Part shown: in pieces, positions 17,420 to 25,419 of the stretch
How positions within the stretch are numbered: position 1 is the stretch's first letter
Layout: the number at the start of each line of letters is the position of its first letter
DNA from: an uncultured Lachnospiraceae bacterium
Lineage (GTDB): Bacteria; Bacillota; Clostridia; Lachnospirales; Lachnospiraceae
DNA: 64,000 bases
NCBI GenBank assembly: GCA_902779575.1
Contig: CACZBW010000005.1
Location: 62,001 to 126,000, forward strand
Reading direction: 5' to 3'
Notes under the pieces: generated by a model
The model's database searches: none
What the model was told of the DNA's origin: nothing
The model's input: the letters and a program-made list of their open reading frames with translations, nothing else
Position numbers and translations under genes: made by a program

Positions 17420-19702
17420 TTACTGAAGATCAAGTGTATTGATCTCCGCGTACCATCCCCAGTAAGGAGTCATGTCGTGCGGAAGCGTATCGATCACGAT
17501 GCGCTCGGAGGAAGCGACCGTGCAGTCCTTGCGCTGATACAGCGGAAGTTCGCAGCCCCAGTCCATGATGATATTCATGGCGTCTTTGTAGATGGACTTT
17601 CTCAGTTCGGTATCCGCGCTGGAACGGCCTTCTTTGATCAGCTCGTCAAGCTCGGCGTCATCCACGGAATAGTGGTTGGAATTGGTTCCGTTGCCGTGCG
17701 CGTTGGCGCTGGAGTAAACCTGGGTCATATCCGGGTCAACGGTTGACTGCCATGCAGCCGCCCACATCATGGCGGTGTTGCCTTCCAGAGCATTGTTCCA
17801 GACGTCTGTTCCGACGTCGTTGACCTGCAGCTTGATTCCGAGGCTTTCAAGTACTTCGGAAGCCGCGACGGCCACGCCGTATGCCGGATGATCCTGCTGG
17901 CCGCTGCCGGGGATCATGACCTCATAGCTTCCTTCCACGTCGGTAAACTTGCCTGCAGCTTCGTCATAGGTGAAGCCCGCAGCCTTGAAGAAGCCGATCG
18001 CAGCTTCCTTTGCAGCCGCATAGCGCTCTTCCTCGCTCATGGAAGAAGTGTAGATCGGATTGCCGTCAACGTCGACGGAATACGCTGCCTGATAGCCTTC
18101 GTCAGCCGGCTTCGGAGCCGCCCAGGAAGTGTTGGAAATCGGGTACTGGATGACCGAAGCGCGGTCTCCGTAGTAAGAATTGATAACCGTATCGCGATAT
18201 ACTGCCAGCAGGGTCATAAAGCCTTTGCGCAGAGCTTTGGAAGCATCGGAACCCGGATCGCCGTCCACATTTACAAGGTCGGCGTTGATGCCGAGATAAC
18301 CGTATCCGCGATAGTCAACCAGGATGGTATGCAGCTTGTCGCCCTGGATTTCTCCGTTGGAGTTGGCGTCCTTGATGGCGCGCAGGGTCTCGTCGTTGAT
18401 GGACGGAACCGCGATATCGAAGGTACCGGTCACGATGCCCGGCACATAGTCGGAGTCGATGCTCTCCTGCATCAGGAGCACTTCCGTATCCGGCTTGCCC
18501 TCGAAATAGTACTCATTGGCGCGCAGGGTGACAACGCCGTTCGCATAGCCGTCAAATACATAGGCGCCGCAGCCGACCGGCTTGGAAGTGACAGACTTCA
18601 CGCCGGAAAGGTCACCCTTTGTGAAACCGAACATATTGTTGTCGTAATCATACAGGGCCGGATCTCCATAGTAATGAAGCGGGGCAAGATAGCCGCCCAC
18701 ATTGTAGATCGCGGTCGCGTCAAACTCGGTCATATGAATATTAACCGTGTAATCGTCCACGCGGGTAAGACCGGAGATATTCGGAGCGCCGTCACCGGTT
18801 TCGATACCCTTCTGCAGAGCCAGCATCGCATCCTCTCCGCCCAGAGCCTCAGTGAGGAAATCAGTCATGGAGGTGCCCGCAGATTCAACATTCATGCCGT
18901 CGTCGCTGATATCATAGCCGTAAGCTTCGACGATCTTCGCGAAGAAATCGGAAACTTCCGCGTCCTCGGGAAGCTCAAATCCCCAGTTGGCGGCACATTC
19001 CGCGACAGAATCATCTTCCTCATTGTATCCTGCCGCCTTCACATAATCGACGATCTCCTGGGCGAAATCGCTGCCGGCTTTATCAAAAGCTTCCCAGAAG
19101 CTGTTATAGTCTTCTTCAGAATAATTGTCATTCTCCTCATAACCCTCGCGGCCTGTTCCGAGGAGCAGGGAGAGCTTGGTCTCCATACCGCTGCGGTATT
19201 CTTCCATGCCCTCGATCGGAAGCGCGTAGATCGTTGAACTTCCGTCATAAGTCGGGTCGCAGAGCACATAGAAGCTGAAAATATAGTCGTCAATGGTGAC
19301 CGGTTCCCCGTCGGAGAACTTCTGGTCATCGCGGATATGAATCGTATAATCGACCGTGCCGTCATCGTTCTGGGTTACCGTCACGTCACCCATGCCGTAG
19401 TATGTATAGTCGGTGCCGTTGTAGTTGATCGTCTCGCCTTCGATGCCGTGCTCGATGATGGCGCCGCCTCTGTCCGCAGCCAGGGCAGACTGCTGGGTCA
19501 GATCGACCACCTGCATATCATAGGCTGTCGTCGCGAAGAAGGGGCTGAACTTCTGTCCGAAAGTGGACGTCGCGAATACGAGATTCTCCCTCGATTCCGC
19601 GCTCTCCTGCTCCGTGGAAGCTTCTCCCGCAGCTGCCGTCACAGAGAAAGCCATAACAGCGACCGCCGACAGGGCAATCCATTTCTTACCGTTTTTGCTC
19701 AT
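17420..19702 (-). CDS. Family 5 extracellular solute-binding protein (oligopeptide-type)
   Basis: This 760-residue secreted binding protein is longer than typical OppA (about 550). The signal sequence (MSKNGKKWIALSAVAVMAFS) ends in AAA without a lipobox cysteine. Family 5 features are visible: an HIRDDQKFSDGEPVTIDDYIFS segment and a C-terminal DPDMTQVYSSANAHGNG...ELPLYQRKD region. An acidic stretch of about 130 residues (roughly 170-300) is inserted after the SDGEPVT region and probably enlarges the outer lobe. The start at 19702 has AAGGAGG at 8 bases. It is the first gene of the five-gene importer operon. The ligand is not predictable; peptides are the default for the family. Confidence 0.92.
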   Translation of the reverse strand: MSKNGKKWIALSAVAVMAFSVTAAAGEASTEQESAESRENLVFATSTFGQKFSPFFATTAYDMQVVDLTQQSALAADRGGAIIEHGIEGETINYNGTDYTYYGMGDVTVTQNDDGTVDYTIHIRDDQKFSDGEPVTIDDYIFSFYVLCDPTYDGSSTIYALPIEGMEEYRSGMETKLSLLLGTGREGYEENDNYSEEDYNSFWEAFDKAGSDFAQEIVDYVKAAGYNEEDDSVAECAANWGFELPEDAEVSDFFAKIVEAYGYDISDDGMNVESAGTSMTDFLTEALGGEDAMLALQKGIETGDGAPNISGLTRVDDYTVNIHMTEFDATAIYNVGGYLAPLHYYGDPALYDYDNNMFGFTKGDLSGVKSVTSKPVGCGAYVFDGYANGVVTLRANEYYFEGKPDTEVLLMQESIDSDYVPGIVTGTFDIAVPSINDETLRAIKDANSNGEIQGDKLHTILVDYRGYGYLGINADLVNVDGDPGSDASKALRKGFMTLLAVYRDTVINSYYGDRASVIQYPISNTSWAAPKPADEGYQAAYSVDVDGNPIYTSSMSEEERYAAAKEAAIGFFKAAGFTYDEAAGKFTDVEGSYEVMIPGSGQQDHPAYGVAVAASEVLESLGIKLQVNDVGTDVWNNALEGNTAMMWAAAWQSTVDPDMTQVYSSANAHGNGTNSNHYSVDDAELDELIKEGRSSADTELRKSIYKDAMNIIMDWGCELPLYQRKDCTVASSERIVIDTLPHDMTPYWGWYAEINTLDLQ

Positions 19703-19860
19703 AAGATCTTCCTCCTTGAAATGGTTCCGGCCGGATCCTGTCCCGAATGCCCCATACAGGACCGCAGGCAAATATAACCAGCCGAAATAGTTTCCGCACC
19801 GCCTTCCCTGCGGCCGGTGCGGTTGTTTATTACCGCGCATCTCTGCGAATAATAACAGGA

Positions 19861-20460
19861 TTATTTATCATCTGTACCCTCTTTTGCTGCTGTCTCCACC
19901 CGGAGATGGGCGCGTCCTTTCATAAGCAGGACTCCGCACAGGCACAGCCCGGCGTTTCCCGCGAGAAACAGTATTTCACCAGGGTTCAGCAGCCCGGCAA
20001 AGGTTCCTGCCGGTTTTCCCCCCGCCGGCCTGAAAAATGCTCCCGCAAGTCCCGCGCTCTCCCCCAGAAGGGCAAAAACAGCGAACAGAGTCAGAAAGAG
20101 AGCCGCCTGCGGATACCGGTTGTTGAAGCGGTCCATATGGCGCTTCTCCAGAGGTTCTTTCAGAGACCTCATCGCAAATACATGGCCGGTGATCAGCGCG
20201 AGCGGAACACCGCAGAAAGCAAAGGGCAGAGCCACATAAAGCCGGCGCATGGCTTCCGACTCGAAAAACATGGCCCCGATATACAGAATCCATCCGGCTG
20301 ATACAAGCAGCGCGCCGCGCCGCGCCCAGGCATGGGCCGCGCTTTCTCCTTCCCGGAAGACACAGGCTTCGCCGATATATTCATACGACGTCTTTACACG
20401 GCCTTTTCCGGAAAACTCTTCCACAAGCCGGTAATCCTTTCTGTAAGGATTTCTAGCCAT
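19861..20460 (-). CDS. Four-helix membrane protein of unknown function
   Basis: A 199-residue protein that I do not recognise. It begins with a charged segment MARNPYRKDYRLVEEFSGKGRVK that reads like a cytoplasmic tail, then has four hydrophobic helices arranged as two pairs. It ends with a short charged tail (KEGTDDK). The start at 20460 follows a GGGGAG site. It may be in its own transcription unit upstream of the peptide importer. A possible promoter lies at 20559-20588. Confidence 0.6.
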   Translation of the reverse strand: MARNPYRKDYRLVEEFSGKGRVKTSYEYIGEACVFREGESAAHAWARRGALLVSAGWILYIGAMFFESEAMRRLYVALPFAFCGVPLALITGHVFAMRSLKEPLEKRHMDRFNNRYPQAALFLTLFAVFALLGESAGLAGAFFRPAGGKPAGTFAGLLNPGEILFLAGNAGLCLCGVLLMKGRAHLRVETAAKEGTDDK

Positions 20461-20558
20461 CCGCTCCCCTTCCGGTTTTCTGCCTTTCCGCAAAGCATTC
20501 CCTGGAAAGGCGCCGCGGATTCGGCATTTCTCCAATTATTACAACCCTGAACTTCCTT

Positions 20559-20588
20559 ATCATACCATAATCTGAAATTACTATACAA
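20559..20588 (-). promoter_or_regulatory. Possible promoter of the four-helix membrane protein gene
   Basis: Minus-strand TTGTAT (20588-20583), an 18-base spacer and TATGAT (20564-20559). Apart from this and the terminator at 20800, I see nothing in the 395-base stretch 20461-20855. Confidence 0.35.
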
Positions 20589-20799
20589 GCCCTAACGGAT
20601 TTCTTTCTGATATCCGGCAAAACTGCACAAAATACGCATGGTCTTACAACAAAACAATTCACCTTCCCAAAGTCAGGCCGGATAAAATTGTATTAACAAT
20701 TCTGACGGCTTCCGCGGGAAGAACTCCTTACTTCCTCATAAAGATGCAAAGAACGTCCGGGCCGCAATATCGGAGCTGAGATGACAGCCTCAAATTCCG

Positions 20800-20833
20800 A
20801 AAAAAGGATGGGGAAATGAACATCTCCCCATCC
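20800..20833 (-). terminator. Terminator of the TRAP transporter operon
   Basis: GGATGGGGA pairs with TCCCCATCC across a 10-base loop, with six Ts on the minus strand, 23 bases past the last gene. Confidence 0.92.
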
Positions 20834-20855
20834 GATTCCGCAAACTTTGCGGTCA

Positions 20856-21443
20856 TTATTTTACTTTGTCTTTCAGAAGCCGGGCCAGGATCACGACGCA
20901 CTCATCCATGCCGATTTTGCCGGTATCCAGGCAGATATTATAATCTCTGGCATCCCCCATCAGATGCCCGGTGTAGGCATGATAATAGGTGTTTCTCAGG
21001 CGGTCGCGCCTGGCGATGTACTTATCGATGTCCATCTTCCCGTTCTCGTTAAGTTCCAGCGCGCGTTTCCTGCGGTGCTCCAGATCCGCATAGAGGAAGA
21101 TATCAAAGGAATCGATTCCTTCCTCCCTCAGGATCATGTTGGAGCAGCGGCCGACGATAATGCAGGGTTTCTTCGCAAGGTCCAGGATGACTTCCCGCTG
21201 AGCCTCGAAGATGGCGTCATAAGAACTGTTGTAGGCATTCGTGCTGAGAAACTGGTTGATGAATTTTCTGCCGCCGCTCATGTCCTCGCCTTCACGGCGG
21301 ATATCGTCCTCCGAATAACCGCTCAGTTTGGCCGTCATCCTGACAAAGTCGATATCGTAGTACTCAATTCCGAGTTCCTGCGCAAGGCCGCGGGCTACCG
21401 TGCGCCCGCCCGCTCCGTATTCTCTGCTGATTGTAATAATCAT
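20856..21443 (-). CDS. Cytidylate-kinase-like protein (Cytidylate_kin2 family)
   Basis: This 195-residue P-loop protein has the family start MIITISREYGAGGRTVA. The nucleotide loop reads GAGGRT, lacking the usual lysine of Walker A, as is common in this family. IIVGRCSNMIL (about residue 90) and the LID-like RRKRALE region follow. True cytidylate kinase is a different, well-conserved protein, so the substrate is unknown. It is the last gene of the TRAP operon, 127 bases after the permease. A second family member is at 59078-59722. The start at 21443 follows GGAGAG. Confidence 0.8.
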   Translation of the reverse strand: MIITISREYGAGGRTVARGLAQELGIEYYDIDFVRMTAKLSGYSEDDIRREGEDMSGGRKFINQFLSTNAYNSSYDAIFEAQREVILDLAKKPCIIVGRCSNMILREEGIDSFDIFLYADLEHRRKRALELNENGKMDIDKYIARRDRLRNTYYHAYTGHLMGDARDYNICLDTGKIGMDECVVILARLLKDKVK

Positions 21444-21570
21444 AGTCTCTCCACTCTTCCCGAAAACCGGCTCCCGGTTTTCTCTCTGAAATCTGCAGCT
21501 GCCTAAGCACACTGCGTCTTTGCGTGCATCATTCCTCCGGCAGTTTCCGCAGAACCTTCCGTTCCGCGCT

Positions 21571-23526
21571 TCATGCCATTTTCTGACGTTTTCTCTTCGG
21601 TATTTCAACCGCAAAAATGAGAGCCGTGATGACGATTCCTATGATATCCGTCAGCGTGCCCGGATAGATCAGCATCAGTCCTGCCGCCGCCAGAATGATA
21701 CGCATCAGGGGATTCAGGTTCGTCAGCATGAAGCCTTCCAGCGCCGCGGAGATCGCGTACATGCCGATTACACTGGTGATGATGATCATCACGAACTCAG
21801 CCGCGGTTGTATCGATCAGGAGCATGGCCGGATTCAGACAGAACATATAGGGAATCAGGAAAGCGGCGATCGCAAGCTTGGAAGCGTTCAGCGCCGTCCG
21901 CATGGGATCGGACTTGGCGATCGCGGATCCCGCGTAAGCCGCCAGGGCAACCGGCGGCGTAATGTCCGCGACAATACCGAAATAGAATACAAACATGCTG
22001 GCGCAGATCGAATTCAGTCCCATACCGGTCGTAAGGATCGGCGCGCAGGTAGTCGCCATGATGATGTAGGTGGCGGTCGTCGGAACGCCCATGCCCAGCA
22101 CGATGCAGCAGAGCATCGTCAGGACAAGCGCGATCATCAGATGACCGTGTGAGACGCCTACGATCGCGGAGATAAAGACCTGGCCGAGACCGGTCATGGT
22201 TACGACGCCGGCGATGATTCCCGCGATACCGCAGGCAACCGCGATGCTGAGCGTATTCTTCGCACCGGTTTCCAGGGCGTCGACAAACTTCTTCGGCGTC
22301 ATCCTGTGCTCTTTGTCAAACAGGCTCACCACAATGCACAGAACCGTGGCGATGATCGCCGCGCGGCTCATGGTATAACCGGCAATAATCAGGTATACGA
22401 GAGCTGCGAGCGGAATCAGCAGGTAGATCTTCGGCAGGATCAGCCTCACCTGGGGAAGCTCTTCTTTCGGGATTCCCTTAAGGTCCAGGCGCTTCGCACG
22501 CAGATGAACCATGAGGAAAATACCGGTAAAATAAAGGACAGCCGGAAGGATGGCCCGGACGACGATATTCGAGTATGGTACGCCGACCATCTCCGCCATC
22601 AGGAAGGCAGCGGCGCCCATAATGGGAGGCATGATCTGGCCGCCTGTAGAGGCAGCTGCCTCTACTGCGCCCGCGAATTCGCCGGGATAGCCTGTCTTCT
22701 TCATCATCGGGATCGTGACGGAACCTGTGGTAACCGTATTGCCTACGCTGGATCCGGAAACCATGCCGCAGAGGGCGGACGAGATGACCGCGACCTTGGC
22801 GGGACCGCCGGAAGCGGCTCCGGCGATGCAGTTCGCGCACTGGATAAAGAAATCCGCTATGCCGGTTGTCTCCAGGAAGGCGCCGAATATGATGAACAGA
22901 ACGATATACGTGCTGCAGACGCCGATCGGGGTTCCGATCACGCCGTTTGTGGTATAGAACAGGTTATAGATAATGATGCGCAGCGACTTGCCGACCGCGA
23001 AGGAATAAATGACAAAGCAGCCCGCCACTACAAGAATCGGGATACCGGTCACCCTGCGGCAGCACTCGGCAAGAATCAGAATGCCGATCACTCCCAGCCA
23101 GACTTCCTTCTGGTTGATGCGCACAGCGCGGTTGATAATGGACTTGTTGTTGGCTACAAAATAGAAAAAGCTGCCCGATCCGGCTGCCGCCAGAATAATA
23201 TCGTAGATCGGAATCCGGTTCACCTTCTGCGGCTTTCCGCCGGATTTGCGCGCCGGAAACAGGATGAAAACGAAGATGATGACCAGCCCCAGAAACAACG
23301 GGCGCCTGATCCGCTCATCCCATACCGCGAACAGATTCATATAGATCATGAACAGAGAAAAGCCCGCCAGAAGGAACTTGATGACGATGGCCGGCACCCC
23401 TTCCCAGGGCCGGACGTTGGACTCTCTGTCATACTTTTTCATAATCTCATCGACGTCAGCCATGCTGCCGGTATCGGCAGCCGACGCCGTATTTTTCAGT
23501 TTCTCATCTTCCCTGACATCTTTCAT
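21571..23526 (-). CDS. TRAP transporter fused permease (TAXI type)
   Basis: This 651-residue integral membrane protein joins the small DctQ-like and large DctM-like subunits, as usual for TAXI-family TRAP systems. Charged N-terminal residues 1-45 precede about 16 to 18 membrane helices. Conserved blocks include GMVSGSSVGNTVTTGSVTIPMMKKTG and AAASTGGQIMPPIMGAAAF near residue 280-310. The second inverted half has GMGVPTTATYIIM and FGIVADITPPVALAAYAG. It imports an organic acid-type substrate using a sodium or proton gradient with the upstream binding protein. The ATG follows GAAGAGG. Confidence 0.93.
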   Translation of the reverse strand: MKDVREDEKLKNTASAADTGSMADVDEIMKKYDRESNVRPWEGVPAIVIKFLLAGFSLFMIYMNLFAVWDERIRRPLFLGLVIIFVFILFPARKSGGKPQKVNRIPIYDIILAAAGSGSFFYFVANNKSIINRAVRINQKEVWLGVIGILILAECCRRVTGIPILVVAGCFVIYSFAVGKSLRIIIYNLFYTTNGVIGTPIGVCSTYIVLFIIFGAFLETTGIADFFIQCANCIAGAASGGPAKVAVISSALCGMVSGSSVGNTVTTGSVTIPMMKKTGYPGEFAGAVEAAASTGGQIMPPIMGAAAFLMAEMVGVPYSNIVVRAILPAVLYFTGIFLMVHLRAKRLDLKGIPKEELPQVRLILPKIYLLIPLAALVYLIIAGYTMSRAAIIATVLCIVVSLFDKEHRMTPKKFVDALETGAKNTLSIAVACGIAGIIAGVVTMTGLGQVFISAIVGVSHGHLMIALVLTMLCCIVLGMGVPTTATYIIMATTCAPILTTGMGLNSICASMFVFYFGIVADITPPVALAAYAGSAIAKSDPMRTALNASKLAIAAFLIPYMFCLNPAMLLIDTTAAEFVMIIITSVIGMYAISAALEGFMLTNLNPLMRIILAAAGLMLIYPGTLTDIIGIVITALIFAVEIPKRKRQKMA

Positions 23527-23671
23527 AATTACCTCTTCCTGCCTTCAGCCCTTTTGTTCGGAAACCGCCGTTCCCGGCAGTTCACAGGCAACCGGTGGCC
23601 TTTGCATCTCCGGTCCCTGCTGAAAACCGTGACAGCAGTCCTTCCCGCGCTTCCGGCCTTATCGGACGGAA

Positions 23672-24196
23672 TCACCGGAACGATTCTGTCACGCGAAACC
23701 TCACCATCGCGTTTCTGCCGCACAGATCGCGGAGGCTTACGGTTTCCTTCTCATTGAGCACCAGCGTATGGTCCGAAACGGTCCCGACAAAATAGATCAG
23801 GTTATCCATCCGTCTGTCAAAGCCCGACACAATCATGCTGCCGTCTTCCCCATATTCCAGTGTTTCATTCCCCTCAAGCTCTGTCTGCACGCCCGCGCCG
23901 AAGCCGTAATAGACGGTCTTCACCACATAAATGCCGTCGCTGCGGATCTCATAATAATCCGTAACCGGGCTCTTATTGACAGAGTGAATAAAGCCGACGG
24001 AGAATGTATCGCCTGTTTTCACAGGATACCGCGCATACAGCTCTCCTGTCTTTTCGCTGCTGAGTGTGAGATACGTCCTCTTCCCGTGAAATAGAAATGC
24101 GGCAGCCAGAGCCGCAAGAAAAAGAGCCGTGGCTGCCGCGATCAAAACAAATTTCCGGGGGCGGCGATCATTCGACAGTGATGCCCTGCTCCTCAT
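23672..24196 (-). CDS. DUF1850 protein, TRAP-associated
   Basis: This 174-residue protein has one N-terminal membrane helix (about residues 16-36) and a compact outer domain. The DUF1850-type core FIHSVNKSPVTDYYEI is visible and is typical of small proteins encoded between TAXI binding proteins and fused TRAP permeases. Its start overlaps the end of the binding protein gene by about 29 bases, which suggests translational coupling; other in-frame ATGs at 24247 and 24253 would overlap more. The function is unknown, presumably an accessory part of the transporter. Confidence 0.8.
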   Translation of the reverse strand: MRSRASLSNDRRPRKFVLIAAATALFLAALAAAFLFHGKRTYLTLSSEKTGELYARYPVKTGDTFSVGFIHSVNKSPVTDYYEIRSDGIYVVKTVYYGFGAGVQTELEGNETLEYGEDGSMIVSGFDRRMDNLIYFVGTVSDHTLVLNEKETVSLRDLCGRNAMVRFRVTESFR

Positions 24197-25124
24197 AATA
24201 CTTCTTTGCTCCTGCATGGAACGGTACGCTGATACCCTTGACAGCATCCTCAAGGTTCAGGAACTCGAACTTCGCATGGCCTGCGATCAGCGCTTCCTGG
24301 TTGTCGAACATAGCCTTCAGCAGCTCATAGATCGCGTCTTCGCTGACATTGTTGGAAGCAATCAGGGTCGCTCTGACGGAAACCGTGGTAGCGTCCTCTT
24401 CCACGCCGTCATAGGTGCCTGCCGGGATCGTGGTAGCGGTATAGAAATCATACTTGTCCTGAAGGGTCTTGATATGCTCTTCGTCGAGCTGGACAAGATG
24501 AATGGCCTTGGTGGTAGCCAGGTCGACAACAGCGGTGGTCGGAGCGCCGGCAACGATGAATGCCGCGTCGATCTTGCCGTCCTTCAGGCTGTCTGCGGAA
24601 TCACCGAAGGAAGCGTTTACAACGTTGATATCGTCAAAGGTCATATCATAGGCTTCCAGGATCTGCTTCGCGTTGAACTCAACGCCCGAGCCCGCGTCGC
24701 CTACGGAAACGGTCTTGCCCTTCAGATCCGCGACGGAAGCGATGGAATCGCTGCAGGTAACGATCTGGATGGTCTCGTCATAAAGGCCGGCAACGCTGGA
24801 GAAGGTCTCATAAGCGCCCTCTTCCTCGAACAGGTCGGTTCCGGTGTATGCATAGTACATAACGTCGTTCTGAACAATCGCAAGATCCGCTTCCTCGACA
24901 TCGATCAGCTGGATATTGGCCTTGGACGCGCCGGTGGAAGTAACTGTCAGATCCGCGTTCTCCATAAGCGGGTTCAGGACAGTAGCCATAACGCCGCCTA
25001 CCGCATAGTAGGTTCCGGTGGTTCCGCCGGTACCCAGGGTAAGACTCTCAGCTGCGTATACGGATGACAGTCCGGCAAGTGCCATGCTGCAAACCAGTGC
25101 GGTTGCCACGATTCTCTTCTTCAT
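24168..25124 (-). CDS. TAXI-family TRAP transporter solute-binding protein
   Basis: This 318-residue secreted binding protein has a signal sequence (MKKRIVATALVCSMALAGLS, cleavage near AYA-ES) without a lipobox. The mature start LTLGTGGTTGTYYAVGG is the hallmark of the TAXI family. ADLAIVQNDVMYYAY and VSVGDAGSGVEFNAKQIL are also family-typical. It hands a substrate, often glutamate or a dicarboxylate in known cases, to the fused permease. The start at 25124 gives 7 bases after GGAGG; the ATG at 25130 is one base away from it. It is the first gene of a four-gene operon. Confidence 0.93.
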   Translation of the reverse strand: MKKRIVATALVCSMALAGLSSVYAAESLTLGTGGTTGTYYAVGGVMATVLNPLMENADLTVTSTGASKANIQLIDVEEADLAIVQNDVMYYAYTGTDLFEEEGAYETFSSVAGLYDETIQIVTCSDSIASVADLKGKTVSVGDAGSGVEFNAKQILEAYDMTFDDINVVNASFGDSADSLKDGKIDAAFIVAGAPTTAVVDLATTKAIHLVQLDEEHIKTLQDKYDFYTATTIPAGTYDGVEEDATTVSVRATLIASNNVSEDAIYELLKAMFDNQEALIAGHAKFEFLNLEDAVKGISVPFHAGAKKYYEEQGITVE

Positions 25125-25192
25125 TCTCATACCTCCATGTACATTATATTGGCCGCATGCGAAGCAGCGGCCGGAGTTCACACCACTTTCTT

Positions 25193-25221
25193 ATGTTAAA
25201 GTATTGCAGTCGAAAAGTCAA
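25193..25221 (-). promoter_or_regulatory. Promoter of the TAXI-TRAP operon
   Basis: Minus-strand TTGACT (25221-25216), a 17-base spacer and TAACAT (25198-25193), about 60 bases before the binding protein start. Confidence 0.6.
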
Positions 25222-25299
25222 TCATTCTTTTCCCTCCCCATCCCGAGATCCGGGGCCGCCGGACAGCCCTGTCAGGAGTTTCGCTTCTCCCCTCCGCAC

Positions 25300-25328
25300 T
25301 TGTCAGCCGTCTTAGCCGGATGTAAAAT
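25300..25328 (+). promoter_or_regulatory. Promoter of the GH3 gene
   Basis: TTGTCA (25300-25305), a 17-base spacer and TAAAAT (25323-25328), about 90 bases before the start. It is divergent from the TRAP promoter. Confidence 0.6.
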
Positions 25329-25419
25329 AAAGACATCAGTTTACCGGATCCGCGGCAGATTGCCGCAGCTGCTGCGAACCGCCGCGGGATTATTTCAAAC
25401 AAGGAGGAATGACAGAATT

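Noticed and set aside
19794-19822. Hairpin CCGCACCG...CGGTGCGG before the oligopeptide binding protein gene as a terminator
   Set aside because: The stem is clear but no T run follows on either strand, so terminator function is not supported.
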